A DNA stretch of 64,000 nucleotides from Euryarchaeota archaeon UBA23 (lineage in GTDB: Archaea > Thermoplasmatota > Poseidoniia > Poseidoniales > Thalassarchaeaceae), in the NCBI GenBank assembly GCA_002498725.1, contig DAIJ01000032.1, positions 1 to 64,000 of the forward strand, given 5' to 3'. The notes under the pieces are model-generated. The model did not search any database. It saw only the letters and a list, made by a program, of their open reading frames with translations, and was not told the origin of the DNA. Both the position numbers and the translations under genes were made by a program. Every line of letters starts with the position of its first letter. The first letter of the stretch is position 1. Of this stretch, positions 16,796 to 25,362 are shown one piece after another.

Positions 16796-17257
16796 TTATT
16801 CTTCAAAATTAGGAATTCTTAGTATGAATAATGTTCCTATTATTGCTAAGATAAACGTAGCTAATTTAGCATAAACTAGGTTCTCAGGTATGCCAAAAAA
16901 TAATGCAAATAGTACAAATAACCAGATAGTTGGAATAATTATTTTCTTACTCCTAGACGGTATTCCTTTTCCTTCTCTATAATTTTTAACCTGATGTCCA
17001 AACATTTTGTTATTGATTATCCAATCGTAGAACTTCTGACTTGATTTGGCATAACATGCAGCGGCTAAAATCATCAACGGGGTTGTTGGTAATCCCGGTA
17101 TTACTATTCCAATTAATCCAATACACATTATGATAAAACCAATTGTGAACCAAATTAATCTGCCAATTCGTGATCGATTAAGATCAACTTTGTGAATCTC
17201 AAGATTCGTTTGTTGATCATTTATGCCAGTGCCTTCTGGCGATGGACCATTGGTCAT
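16796..17257 (-). CDS. DUF454 (YbaN-like) membrane protein
   Basis: A 153-residue inner-membrane protein of the DUF454/YbaN family. The diagnostic core is GLIGIVIPGLPTTPLMILAA (about 42-61), followed by a YAKSSQKFYDWIINNKMFG segment that matches the family's cytoplasmic motif. Two C-terminal helices end the protein. The molecular role of the family is not known. It is convergent with hemH, with 36 bp between them, and divergent from the endonuclease IV-like gene across an AT-rich gap. Confidence 0.8.
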   Translation of the reverse strand: MTNGPSPEGTGINDQQTNLEIHKVDLNRSRIGRLIWFTIGFIIMCIGLIGIVIPGLPTTPLMILAAACYAKSSQKFYDWIINNKMFGHQVKNYREGKGIPSRSKKIIIPTIWLFVLFALFFGIPENLVYAKLATFILAIIGTLFILRIPNFEE

Positions 17258-17323
17258 GTAACTCGATGATGAATTAAGTATGTAATGGCTTGTATTAGGT
17301 CATTCGAAAATTACCTTTTAAAA

Positions 17324-17393
17324 TTTTTTTTTTGTTAATGTATTCAGTATTTTTTCTGAATAATACGGTAAAAATGCCAAATTTTTTTTTTTT
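17324..17393 (+). promoter_or_regulatory. Two oligo-T tracts and a short hairpin in a divergent intergenic gap
   Basis: The 276-bp gap between the DUF454 gene (minus) and the endonuclease IV-like gene (plus) holds a T10 tract (17324-17333), a T12 tract (17382-17393) and a perfect 7-bp inverted repeat (TATTCAG at 17341-17347, CTGAATA at 17356-17362). Oligo-T on the plus strand is how archaeal intrinsic terminators look, so these may end a plus-strand transcript reading through from hemH, or an antisense or small RNA. The rest of the gap (about 17455-17533) is GC-richer and leads to the AGGAG ribosome-binding site of the next gene. Confidence 0.4.
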
Positions 17394-17533
17394 AATTTTG
17401 TTTTCTCTTTCCCTATAATTGATAAATAATCCCAAGCAATTCATTACATAACACTCTACAGAAATAGGGACTTGCTCCGAATACCCCTTTAGTAGGGACA
17501 CCCCTTCGGCGGCACCTGCGAGGAGCGTAGCGT

Positions 17534-18709
17534 ATGCCATTAAGACTTGGACCAGCAGGAGTTCCACTCTCTTGTAAGGGTAGAACAATAGTTGAAGGGA
17601 TGGATGACATCACGGTCCTTGGACTGGAAACAATGGAGATACAAACTGTACGTCAAGTCCAGCCTCATCACTTCGATCAATACTGGCAGGCAGGTATTCT
17701 TTCCCATAAGGCAGATTTTGAGATGAACGTTCATGGCCCATACTATGGAGAGTTACTTGGAAGTCGTAGAGAGAGGAATCGTACACTTGCAAAAATGGAA
17801 TCTAGTATGCAAGTTGGTAAAATAGTAAATGCCAGACATATGGTCTGTCATGTTGGACCTTATGGTGAATATGATCCCGGCACCGAAACTAATCAAGAAG
17901 TTGCAAACGTTATGGCTGGAGTAGTTGAAAGAATCCGTTCAATATGGGGTGTAGAGGGGGAAGAAGAAGACTATGCTGCTTTCCCTTGGGTTCATGAAGC
18001 AGAACCGACACTCGTTGGTATTGAGACCAGTGGGCGTCAGGAACTATGGGGTACAGTAGAAGAAGTTCTTGAAGTAGTAAATCATGTTGAAGGCACTGTT
18101 CCAGTTTTGAATATGGCTCATATTCATGCTAGAGGCCATGGCCGTTTGAAAACTTCAGAAGATTACGCTGAATTATTTGATCAGGTCAGAAAGACGATAG
18201 GTGGCAAGAAGTTCTACTGTCACTTTGCAGGAGTTGAACATAGAATGGGCAACGCCTTGCATTACACTCAGATTAAGAAATCAGATCTTAAGTTTGAGCC
18301 ATTTGCAGAATATCTTGCTGAAGAAGGTGATTGGATGGATATCACAATAATCTCAGACTCTCCTCTACTTGAACACGATGCTATGTATATGGCTCAGCAT
18401 TATGACAAGGCACGCCAAAGATTACTAGAAATCCGAGCTCGAGATGATCGCCGAATGAAATTAGCCGCCGAATCTGGCATCGATGTTGAGGAATTAGCTA
18501 GACGTGAAAAAGAGCAGGCAGATGCACGTAAACAACTTATTGAATCAGATAAGGACGCTAAAATGGCGGTCAAACAACCCCCCGCTAAAGAAGAAAAGAA
18601 AGACTCCAAATCAGAAAAGAAGAATAGTAAGGCCAATGCAAAAGCAAAGAAGGATGATAATATGATGTCCTTCGAAGATGATGAAGAAGAATTTGATGAT
18701 CTCTTCTGA
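17534..18709 (+). CDS. Endonuclease IV-like (AP endonuclease 2 family) TIM-barrel protein with charged C-terminal tail
   Basis: A xylose-isomerase-like TIM barrel related to endonuclease IV, which cuts DNA at abasic sites using three zinc ions. The positions of the zinc ligands can be followed: NVHGPYYGELL, MVCHVGPYGE, GIETSGRQELWG, NMAHIHARGHG, YCHFAGVEHRMGNALHY and DSPLLEHDAMY. However, the D179-equivalent appears as Asn, and the DRH and LE(T/S)P positions are altered (ALH, SDSP), so metal binding may differ from E. coli Nfo. After about residue 300 there is a coiled, then Lys/Ala/Glu-rich tail ending in an acidic stretch (EDDEEEFDDLF). Start ATG 17534 has AGGAG 8 nt upstream. DNA repair is likely but not certain. 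Confidence 0.7.
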   Translation: MPLRLGPAGVPLSCKGRTIVEGMDDITVLGLETMEIQTVRQVQPHHFDQYWQAGILSHKADFEMNVHGPYYGELLGSRRERNRTLAKMESSMQVGKIVNARHMVCHVGPYGEYDPGTETNQEVANVMAGVVERIRSIWGVEGEEEDYAAFPWVHEAEPTLVGIETSGRQELWGTVEEVLEVVNHVEGTVPVLNMAHIHARGHGRLKTSEDYAELFDQVRKTIGGKKFYCHFAGVEHRMGNALHYTQIKKSDLKFEPFAEYLAEEGDWMDITIISDSPLLEHDAMYMAQHYDKARQRLLEIRARDDRRMKLAAESGIDVEELARREKEQADARKQLIESDKDAKMAVKQPPAKEEKKDSKSEKKNSKANAKAKKDDNMMSFEDDEEEFDDLF

Positions 18710-18721
18710 TTGTGAATATGG

Positions 18722-18794
18722 TGGGACTGGCCGGACTTGAACCAGCGGCCTCCGCATCTTCAGTGCGGCGCTCTCCCAGCTGAGCTACAGTCCC
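18722..18794 (-). tRNA. tRNA-Phe (GAA)
   Basis: On the minus strand a 73-nt cloverleaf folds completely. The acceptor stem is GGGACTG/CAGTCCC with discriminator A. The D arm is GCTC...GAGC. The anticodon stem CCGCA/TGCGG encloses the loop CTGAAGA with anticodon GAA. The T arm is GCTGG-TTCAAGT-CCGGC. CCA is not encoded. It lies between the endonuclease IV-like gene and RNase PH, 12 nt after the former. A minus-strand open frame over it (18585-18818) is a shadow of the tRNA. Confidence 0.97.
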
Positions 18795-18853
18795 CTTGTG
18801 ATTGATGCCGATGTACATTCCACTTCAATACTTCTGAATATAGAAATTCAATA

Positions 18854-19669
18854 TTAGGAAAGAATTTCCGATTGTATAGAATGTAATTCTCTTAGTCCTT
18901 TTTCTGCCATGTCCATTAAAGAATTCAATTGACTGCGTGAATATGTGGACTCTTCTCCGGTACCTTGAACCTCAACCAGCATACCGTCACTTGTTCCAAT
19001 TACATTCATGTCAACATCTGCATTTGAGTCCAAAACATAATCCAAATCAAGATAGACTTTTTCTCCTATCAGTCCAACACTAATTGCTGCTACATCTACT
19101 GGAAGAACCGCACTTTCATGTGCAGATTTTTCCTCTATGCTAAGTTCACGAGGTTTCCAATCACGACCAGCATCAGCAGGCTTCCTGTCAGTAGCAGGTA
19201 GGCATAATCCTTGATCAATTAGTCTGCGTACTCCTAGTCTTAGTGCTATAGTCGCTGCAGTAATTGAAGCACAGCGTGTTCCACCATCAGCATTTAGGAT
19301 ATCACAATCCACAGTAAGGCTGTGTGGTCCTAATTCTTCAAGGTCTATTCCCGCCCGAAGACTTCTCGCAATTAGTCTCTCAATCTCATAAGTTCTCCCC
19401 TTTGCTCCTCTTCTTTCTCTTTGGAATCGTGAATCTGTTGAACCTGGTAGTAAACTGTATTCTGCATTCACCCATCCCTTAGTGGCATCTCTTGGAAACC
19501 AACGAGGTAGATTTTTTGCACGTGTACAACATGCTAGAACAACAGTTTCCCCTTGTCTGTACAATACACTTGCAAGAGCATTTGGTGTAAAGTCCAGTTG
19601 CACCTCTACATCACGCATTTCATCGCTAGTGCGTGTTAATTCTAGATCACTATCTTTGAACTTGGCCAT
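18854..19669 (-). CDS. rph: RNase PH (bacterial-type phosphorolytic exoribonuclease)
   Basis: A phosphate-dependent 3'-5' exoribonuclease that in bacteria trims tRNA 3' ends. The 271 residues carry the bacterial RNase PH signatures rather than those of the archaeal exosome subunit Rrp41: RDVEVQLDF near the start, GWVNAEYSLLPGST (about 65-78), GRTYEIERLIARSLRAGIDL (about 91-110, with the tRNA- and hexamer-contacting Arg residues), VDCDILNADGGTRCASITAA (about 119-138) and MNVIGTSDGMLVEVQGTGEE. An insertion of about 30 residues, rich in charged residues (about 155-187), separates the helical part from VAAISVGLIG. It is followed upstream by mogA with an 18-bp gap, likely one transcript. Probable lateral acquisition (inference). 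Confidence 0.85.
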   Translation of the reverse strand: MAKFKDSDLELTRTSDEMRDVEVQLDFTPNALASVLYRQGETVVLACCTRAKNLPRWFPRDATKGWVNAEYSLLPGSTDSRFQRERRGAKGRTYEIERLIARSLRAGIDLEELGPHSLTVDCDILNADGGTRCASITAATIALRLGVRRLIDQGLCLPATDRKPADAGRDWKPRELSIEEKSAHESAVLPVDVAAISVGLIGEKVYLDLDYVLDSNADVDMNVIGTSDGMLVEVQGTGEESTYSRSQLNSLMDMAEKGLRELHSIQSEILS

Positions 19670-19687
19670 ATGCAGCCGAATGGCTCC

Positions 19688-20245
19688 TCATTCTTCAACC
19701 GCGCGGCGTGCATGAGGTGGTCGAAAAGCGTCGACAACCACTGGATCTGTAGAAATATAGGGTCCTCCAATTAAGTCCACACAATACGGTACTGCTGCGA
19801 ATATCTCATCTAAAATTTCTCTAATCGAACGGGGTGATCCTGGTAAGTTGAGTATTAGGGTCGAGCCACGAATACCAGCAATCTGTCTGGAAAGTACAGC
19901 CGTCGGAACATGCTTCAGAGAGATTGCACGCATTTGTTCACCGAAGCCGGGCAGCATCCTCTCACAAACGGCTTCGGTAGCCTCTGGTGTTACATCTCTT
20001 GGAGCTGGTCCAGTACCTCCAGTTGTGATGATCACAGAACATCCTTCTTCACACAATTCAATAAGTGCTTCCTCAATTAATTCCTGCTCATCTTCAACCA
20101 ATTTACTTGAAACTGTCCAAGGCGATCTAAGTGCCTCTTCTAGGAATTGCTTGATTGCAGGTCCACTTCGATCTTCATATTCGCCAGCCGTGGCTCTATC
20201 GGAGGTAGTTAGAATTCCGAATTGACAGACATCGGCAGTGCTCAT
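19688..20245 (-). CDS. mogA: Molybdopterin adenylyltransferase MogA/MoaB family
   Basis: Activates molybdopterin by adenylation before molybdenum insertion. The 185 residues contain GILTTSDRATAGEYEDRSGP (about 9-28), the family's opening substrate loop, and then the GGTGPAPRDVTPEA motif (about 74-87), the MoCF-biosynthesis signature. Near the C-terminus GSTLILNLPGSPRSIREIL completes the binding pocket. Length matches the stand-alone enzyme. It appears to be the first gene of a minus-strand pair with rph. Other molybdenum cofactor genes are not in the window. Confidence 0.9.
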   Translation of the reverse strand: MSTADVCQFGILTTSDRATAGEYEDRSGPAIKQFLEEALRSPWTVSSKLVEDEQELIEEALIELCEEGCSVIITTGGTGPAPRDVTPEATEAVCERMLPGFGEQMRAISLKHVPTAVLSRQIAGIRGSTLILNLPGSPRSIREILDEIFAAVPYCVDLIGGPYISTDPVVVDAFRPPHARRAVEE

Positions 20246-20486
20246 CAGACTTTGACAACAGCGCTGAGATGAAAATACACACGGTATAGAATCCTCAATT
20301 CCGAATCACTATCTTCAAAGACCTCCTTGCCAACGAGAGATACCCCAGAGGTGATGTGGTGACGAGTCTTCCCCAACCTACACTAAGAAACATCTCCTTC
20401 TGTAAAAGCACTGAAAATTCAGCGTCATATACATTAATGGTTGAGGAAGAAAAGTCCCACATCTTTCTCTGATCATAGGTGTTAAT
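20246..20486. other. 241-bp intergenic region between mogA and RPA
   Basis: No gene is seen. The gap separates divergent genes. On the RPA side a TATA-like CATATACATT (20426-20435) is immediately preceded by a palindrome, CTGAA-AA-TTCAG (20411-20422), a possible operator. On the mogA side an 8-bp palindrome, CAGCGCTG (20259-20266), lies just upstream of the start. I searched by eye for box C/D, SRP and RNase P features and found nothing convincing. Confidence 0.4.
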
Positions 20487-22178
20487 ATGAATGAAGATGG
20501 AAAATATAAAGCGCAGATTTCAGTAGTAAAAGAAGAATGCCCCGATGCCGATGAGGCTGAAATAATTAATGAATTTAGACGATATGAAGAAGAGTTCCTC
20601 ATTCCTCCTGAAGATGCATTAAGGTCTGTATTAAGAAAATTTCAGATTGCTGCTGGAGTTTCTACATCAGAAATGAACACGCCTTCTCGTTCATCTCCAC
20701 CTGAGAAAAAGGTGACTAAATTCTCTGAACTTAAAGAAGAAGACAAGAATGTGACAATTGAAGTTTCAGTAATAAGTTACGTTCCCAAAATTCAGACAAT
20801 TCGCGGCGAGGAACGTCAAATTGCTTATGGTCGGATTGAAGATAATCCATGGGCTGGGGAAAGAGAAAGGTGGGATTTTACAGATTGGGGGGATAAATCA
20901 CAAAAACTCCCTCCCGGTTCTATAGTAAGATTAGAGGGTGTTTCAGTTAATTTTTGGAATGATCGTCGTTCAATCAACATTAACCGTTCTAGTAGAGTTA
21001 CTATTCTCAAAGAAGGCGGACAAGCTGTAACTAAGCCTAGTGATGAGCCTATCAGCGTGGCTGAAGCCTCGAATGCTGAGGGTATAGTCAATCTTGTTGT
21101 AAGAGTTATTTCTCGTAAAGATGACCAAATCGTAAAACGTGATGGAAGTGGTACTTTAGACATTGTAAGAGGGAAAATAGCAGATTCGAGTGGTACAATT
21201 GGTTTTATTTCGTGGAGTGATTTTAATCATGAACCCGGTTCTTTGATTAAAATAGATCGTGCTACGATTCGTAGGTTTAGGGATACACCAGAGATCAATA
21301 TAGGTGATTTAACAAAGATTGAATCCTATCATGATAATTCATTTGCTAGTATTGATGAACTTCAATCCACAAATCATTTTAGAATTTCAGATCTTAGAGA
21401 TGGCGCTCGTGATGTAGATATTACTATACAAGTCGAAAATTGGCAGTCACGCACTTTCACTAATTCAGATGGAGAAGAGAAAGTAGTTCGTAGTGGAGAT
21501 GTAATGGATCCAACTGGTAGATGTCGACTGACTGCATGGTGTGATATATCTCCTCAAGCAGGTTCTTTCATCCATCTTACTGGCGCTAGAGTGCAATATT
21601 GGCAGGGCTCTCCAGATCTAGTTATTGATACAGAAGAGCAAGTTGTAGACTTAGCGAATCCACCATGGGATTCTATTGATCCACAGAATCATTGGGTTGA
21701 TGTTGACCTGACATCTATTGTCAGTGGCGGCTCTAGAAGAGGTATTCGAACTTCAGGAAATATCGTTTCATTACGTCCTGATTGTGGGATTGTGATGCGT
21801 TGTCCGGATTGTCGAAGGGTAATGCGTGATGGGGTATGTGCAGAACATGGCGCTCAGGATGGTAATGAAGATCTAAGATTCCGTCTTGTTATAGATAATG
21901 GAGTTTCAAATGCTTCACTTATTCTTGGAAGAGATGCGGTTGAATCCTTTTCCCAATCAAATATAGATGAAATCCGAGACGAGATAAATAACAAGACAAG
22001 TTCAGGATATGTTGCTGAACTACGTAACAAGTATCTTGCTCGCAAAGTCATTGTTGAGGGGCGTTCAATAGTAGATAAACAAGGTGCCATGATTATGGCC
22101 GAATCTGCAAAAATAGATGACCGGTTGGCAAAAGATATTGCAAATGAGATTGTTTCAAAGTGGGGGGTGGTTCTTTGA
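20487..22178 (+). CDS. rpa: Replication protein A large subunit (multi-OB-fold ssDNA-binding protein)
   Basis: Single-stranded DNA-binding protein for replication and repair. The 563 residues hold three clear OB-folds, each with the RPA pattern of a strand, a DxSG or DPTG turn and a W-rich strand: about 72-165, 185-280 (IADSSGTIGFISWSDF) and 295-385 (VMDPTGRCRLTAWCDI). A fourth, zinc-containing OB-fold lies at about 400-500, with ligands in MRCPDCRRV and GVCAEHG. The N-terminal 60 residues form a helical segment. The next gene overlaps its stop and encodes the usual RPA-associated partner. Confidence 0.9.
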   Translation: MNEDGKYKAQISVVKEECPDADEAEIINEFRRYEEEFLIPPEDALRSVLRKFQIAAGVSTSEMNTPSRSSPPEKKVTKFSELKEEDKNVTIEVSVISYVPKIQTIRGEERQIAYGRIEDNPWAGERERWDFTDWGDKSQKLPPGSIVRLEGVSVNFWNDRRSININRSSRVTILKEGGQAVTKPSDEPISVAEASNAEGIVNLVVRVISRKDDQIVKRDGSGTLDIVRGKIADSSGTIGFISWSDFNHEPGSLIKIDRATIRRFRDTPEINIGDLTKIESYHDNSFASIDELQSTNHFRISDLRDGARDVDITIQVENWQSRTFTNSDGEEKVVRSGDVMDPTGRCRLTAWCDISPQAGSFIHLTGARVQYWQGSPDLVIDTEEQVVDLANPPWDSIDPQNHWVDVDLTSIVSGGSRRGIRTSGNIVSLRPDCGIVMRCPDCRRVMRDGVCAEHGAQDGNEDLRFRLVIDNGVSNASLILGRDAVESFSQSNIDEIRDEINNKTSSGYVAELRNKYLARKVIVEGRSIVDKQGAMIMAESAKIDDRLAKDIANEIVSKWGVVL

Positions 22179-23146
22179 TTCAGCAACCGAATTTACGAAG
22201 AGCAAGACAGAGTGCCATTCGGATTTTTGCTCAGGAATATATGGATGCAAGTTTACCGGAGGAAGGTTTAGGTGAGTTCGACCCATCATTTGTCATTACT
22301 AAACTTGGCGCCAGAGTTAATCGGGCATTGGTGGCTGGTGTAATAGATAGAATAGAAAGGCGAGAAGGCGAGAGTGGTCCCAATTATTCAGGAGTAATAC
22401 GTGATCCAAGTGGGACACATAGATTTAGTATTGCATCATTCCAACCTGAATTACATCCAGAAATTGAAGAATATCTACACAGATTTGACAGTGGAGATCG
22501 ATTCCTCATGATGCTTGTTGGGCGAGCCCGCTGGTTCGAATCAGAGGATGGAGGCGTGTTTACGTCATTTCGCGCAGAAGAATTTTGTGAAATTGATACT
22601 GAAAGATATGCAAATTGGCTTGTCGAAACTGCTGACGCAACCTTGAGTCGACTTGATTCCTACGAGAAATCCCTTGAGGCAGATTTAGACGAAAATTCGA
22701 TGAAATCTGCAGGAGTTTCTGATTATTTGATTAATGGACTTATTCAGGCACGTACTCATTATGGCGATTTTGATACTGAAAATTATCGAGTTGGGGTACT
22801 TCAAAGTCTATCGATGGCACTTGGTAATGAAATTTTGATTGAATCAACTCCAAATCCTGCTACTTCCGAAATTAAAGTTGAAGAAAATTCTAATTTTCAG
22901 CCTTCATTAGAAAATAAAAATTTGGAATCAGGAACAATTCCTTCAGGTAGTGTTAGTGACGTAATAATTGACACAATTCATTCACGTGATAATGGTGATG
23001 GAGTGGATTATGATACATTAGTACATGCTTCGGTTGTTGCAGGTTTTTCTCGTGAAGAAGCAGAAGATGCAATTGATCATCTTCGTGATGTTGAGGGGAC
23101 AATAATGGAACCGAGGTTTAGCTTCTTCCAACTCACTCCACAGTAA
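22175..23146 (+). CDS. RPA-associated protein (COG3390-like OB-fold partner)
   Basis: Partner subunit of archaeal RPA, typically encoded directly downstream. It opens with QQPNLRRARQSAIRIFAQEY, the family's characteristic helical start, followed by an OB-fold (about 35-120: KLGARVNRALVAGVIDRIE, then VIRDPSGTHRFSIASF). A helical C-terminal part follows, with a winged-helix-like end (about 260-323, ending DHLRDVEGTIMEPRFSFFQL). TTG 22175 overlapping the RPA stop (TTGA) is preferred, with a GGTGGT ribosome-binding site upstream; GTG 22160 is also in frame. The stop abuts the convergent SAP-repeat gene. Confidence 0.8.
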   Translation: MIQQPNLRRARQSAIRIFAQEYMDASLPEEGLGEFDPSFVITKLGARVNRALVAGVIDRIERREGESGPNYSGVIRDPSGTHRFSIASFQPELHPEIEEYLHRFDSGDRFLMMLVGRARWFESEDGGVFTSFRAEEFCEIDTERYANWLVETADATLSRLDSYEKSLEADLDENSMKSAGVSDYLINGLIQARTHYGDFDTENYRVGVLQSLSMALGNEILIESTPNPATSEIKVEENSNFQPSLENKNLESGTIPSGSVSDVIIDTIHSRDNGDGVDYDTLVHASVVAGFSREEAEDAIDHLRDVEGTIMEPRFSFFQLTPQ

Positions 23147-24190
23147 CTATCGTAGCCCGGTAAGTATTTGTTCTGCTTCAGTCATCTTAGAGCGAATGCG
23201 TTCCATAGCTTCGCTTGAGTTTAGTATTCTATAGACCTGATCTGTTTTATCCGATTCATTTTTTTGAGAAGTAAATGCTGAGCAGCCCTTTTCTTCAGCC
23301 AGACGACTTGCTACAAGCAATACACGAGTTCTTACACTTTCTTGTATCATTGGCCAGCCCCTTCGTTCAGCTAATCTAATCAAAAGATCCTCCTCAATTT
23401 CAGACCATCTTCCTCCATGACCATTAAGTATGGTTCCGATCATTCGCTCTAAGTCATCAATCCTCTCTGAGATCTTTTTTAGATCATCCGAATCTCTATT
23501 ATCTAAATTTGAGATTCCCGAAATTAGCGTATCTCTAGCATCTTCTAAAACGTGTAACGGGAGAGGTTCAAGAAAATCTATCTTTTCATCAGAAACGTCA
23601 ATGATTACAATTTCTTCTTGATCTTTTTTCGAGATTATTTCTCCTCTATCGGATGAATCAATGTCGGATAGTCCATTACGCTTCAGACTTTTCTTTATTT
23701 GCCCCCATCCTCTTCCTTGACTATTCAGTACACCCGATACTCTCCCCATCAATACTGTACGAGTTCCAGTTAATGGCAATTCAAGTTTCTGACAAAGTTC
23801 ATGCAGTTTTTCTCTTTCCATCTCTGCTAGATATTCTACTCTCATACGTCTAGAGTCGAAATTAAGATGGAGCCATAGACGCTGTCTTCTTTCCTTATGT
23901 GATCCAGAAGATTTTATTCCAAATATCTTCAGAATAGCACCTAATTCTTCATGATTTAGAGCTTGTATTCCTTCCCATGAGAGATCTTCTCCACTTAGCA
24001 CCAGATGTCGAATCAGGCGGGCTCGAAGTACTTCAACGGATCCATTTTTGGCTAAATCATTGGATTCTGCCACTTCTCTTAGTGTCATAAGTCGTGAACG
24101 ATATAACTGATCAAGAAGTACTCTATCTACAGTCACCATGTCCACCCTTGTTGTTACAGTGACATGCTCTAAGTCATATCGCTTGCGCAT
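23147..24190 (-). CDS. SAP-repeat protein, probable DNA-binding
   Basis: A 347-residue basic/acidic helical protein with no full-length family I can name. Three successive segments follow the SAP fold pattern (L-x-x-L-hydrophobic...G...G-x-(K/R)xx-L-x-x-R-L). They lie at about 27-66 (LMTLREVAESNDLAKNGS...LRARLIRHL), 78-110 (LNHEELGAILKIFGIKSSGS then RQRLWLHL) and 124-157 (REKLHELCQKLELPLTGT then LMGRVSGVL). SAP motifs bind DNA in chromatin and repair proteins. The C-terminal half is helical with likely coiled coil. It converges on the RPA operon, which suggests, but does not show, a role in DNA metabolism. Confidence 0.55.
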   Translation of the reverse strand: MRKRYDLEHVTVTTRVDMVTVDRVLLDQLYRSRLMTLREVAESNDLAKNGSVEVLRARLIRHLVLSGEDLSWEGIQALNHEELGAILKIFGIKSSGSHKERRQRLWLHLNFDSRRMRVEYLAEMEREKLHELCQKLELPLTGTRTVLMGRVSGVLNSQGRGWGQIKKSLKRNGLSDIDSSDRGEIISKKDQEEIVIIDVSDEKIDFLEPLPLHVLEDARDTLISGISNLDNRDSDDLKKISERIDDLERMIGTILNGHGGRWSEIEEDLLIRLAERRGWPMIQESVRTRVLLVASRLAEEKGCSAFTSQKNESDKTDQVYRILNSSEAMERIRSKMTEAEQILTGLR

Positions 24191-24249
24191 AATATCAAGC
24201 CATTATGGTCTAACTTAGACCTTCTAGGGATTAGCCAAATCCGGCTATT

Positions 24250-25329
24250 TCAATCATCTATATTTAACCAAGCATCTTTAGCTGGCTCTTTCCCTCTTCT
24301 AGTTCTTTGTTCGGGTAATTCGGAAGTCGCTATATCCAGCATTCGATCCCAATCACGTAACATTGCTACAGTTGCATTCTGATAATTAGAGTGTGCAACT
24401 AGCCTTTCCATTGATAGTGTATTTGTTCCATCATTTGATAGGATCTCAATTCTGATTTCCACATGTACTTCTGTATCAGTAACATCCCCCTCTGGATCAT
24501 GGAATGTAGATTCCATGGCGAGATCTAAATCCTGTTCTGCTTCTCTCATTATTGCACCTACTTGTCGATGTCGAACAAGTAAGCCAATTTTACTAAGCAT
24601 CTCTTCATCCATTGAGCCAATTAAATGATTTTGAACCCACCATGAACTTTCTCCCTCTACTTCTGAAATCAAATTTGCCAGTCTTACGGGGAAATTTCTT
24701 CTAGAAATAAATATTACAAGGTCAGAATAAGCAACTGGAATGAATCTGTGACCATGACTTTCTTCTGGCTCAATACCTAATACATGTCTTCTAGTTCTCC
24801 AATGATTAGAAGTATACACTTCTCTACTTGTTACAAATCCATCTATAGAACCACTTGATCTAAGATCTTCCATCCAAATTGCTAAATCTTTTTCATTTCC
24901 TTTTGGCAATTCAACTGAATTAATATTGGCATATGCCTTAGGGGAAAGAACTCTTATGTTTCTTCTATATCTGCGAAGTTGTCTTCTTACTAGGGGGGAT
25001 TCAGCAAGTAAAATTCCAAATCCAGGTTGATGAAAAAGGTCTTCTTCACTTACTAAGATTCGAGCGGGGCGTCGAGGCGTTCTAGCCCCAATAACCTCAC
25101 ATCCAGCTTCTAACATCTGTAATTGTTTTCCATGTAGTAAGTAAGCCGGTAAAGCCAATATGTCACATTTCACATCTTTTAGCAACTTTAGCCCTTCATC
25201 AAGATCTTTTACAGAAATCAAATCCAGCTCTAATCCTTCTGAATCAGAAGAGTTTCCAAAATCTTTCAATGCCTGACTTACACAACAATGCGGGTGGTCG
25301 ACAGATGCGACTTCTAATCTGTCATTCAT
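24250..25329 (-). CDS. Hydroxymethylbilane synthase-like protein (divergent HemC fold)
   Basis: Start is set at ATG 25329 (MNDRLEVASVDHPHCC); the longer frame to 25407 would leave only 11 bp to the divergent GGPP synthase. The middle of the protein resembles porphobilinogen deaminase: CDILALPAYLL, then GARTPRRPARILVSEED like the HemC segment G.lPReDprDvl. Next comes GILLAESPLVRRQLRRYRRNI, like the HemC stretch vGTSSlRRxaQLrxxRPdl. The VHS(L/M)KD motif with the catalytic Asp, and the usual dipyrromethane-Cys site, are not recognisable. It may be a divergent HemC or a related periplasmic-binding-fold protein with another role. The C-terminal 120 residues match nothing I know. Confidence 0.45.
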   Translation of the reverse strand: MNDRLEVASVDHPHCCVSQALKDFGNSSDSEGLELDLISVKDLDEGLKLLKDVKCDILALPAYLLHGKQLQMLEAGCEVIGARTPRRPARILVSEEDLFHQPGFGILLAESPLVRRQLRRYRRNIRVLSPKAYANINSVELPKGNEKDLAIWMEDLRSSGSIDGFVTSREVYTSNHWRTRRHVLGIEPEESHGHRFIPVAYSDLVIFISRRNFPVRLANLISEVEGESSWWVQNHLIGSMDEEMLSKIGLLVRHRQVGAIMREAEQDLDLAMESTFHDPEGDVTDTEVHVEIRIEILSNDGTNTLSMERLVAHSNYQNATVAMLRDWDRMLDIATSELPEQRTRRGKEPAKDAWLNIDD

Positions 25330-25362
25330 TCCGTCCACCTCGAGGGGGAGGCACGTAACGTA

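Noticed and set aside
17295..17588. Minus-strand frame with poly-Lys from the oligo-T tracts
   Set aside because: Composition derives from homopolymer T runs; overlaps the endonuclease IV-like gene start.
18585..18818. Minus-strand open frame containing AQLGERRTEDAEAAGSS
   Set aside because: This is the well-known false protein read from a tRNA gene on the same strand (tRNA-Phe at 18722-18794).
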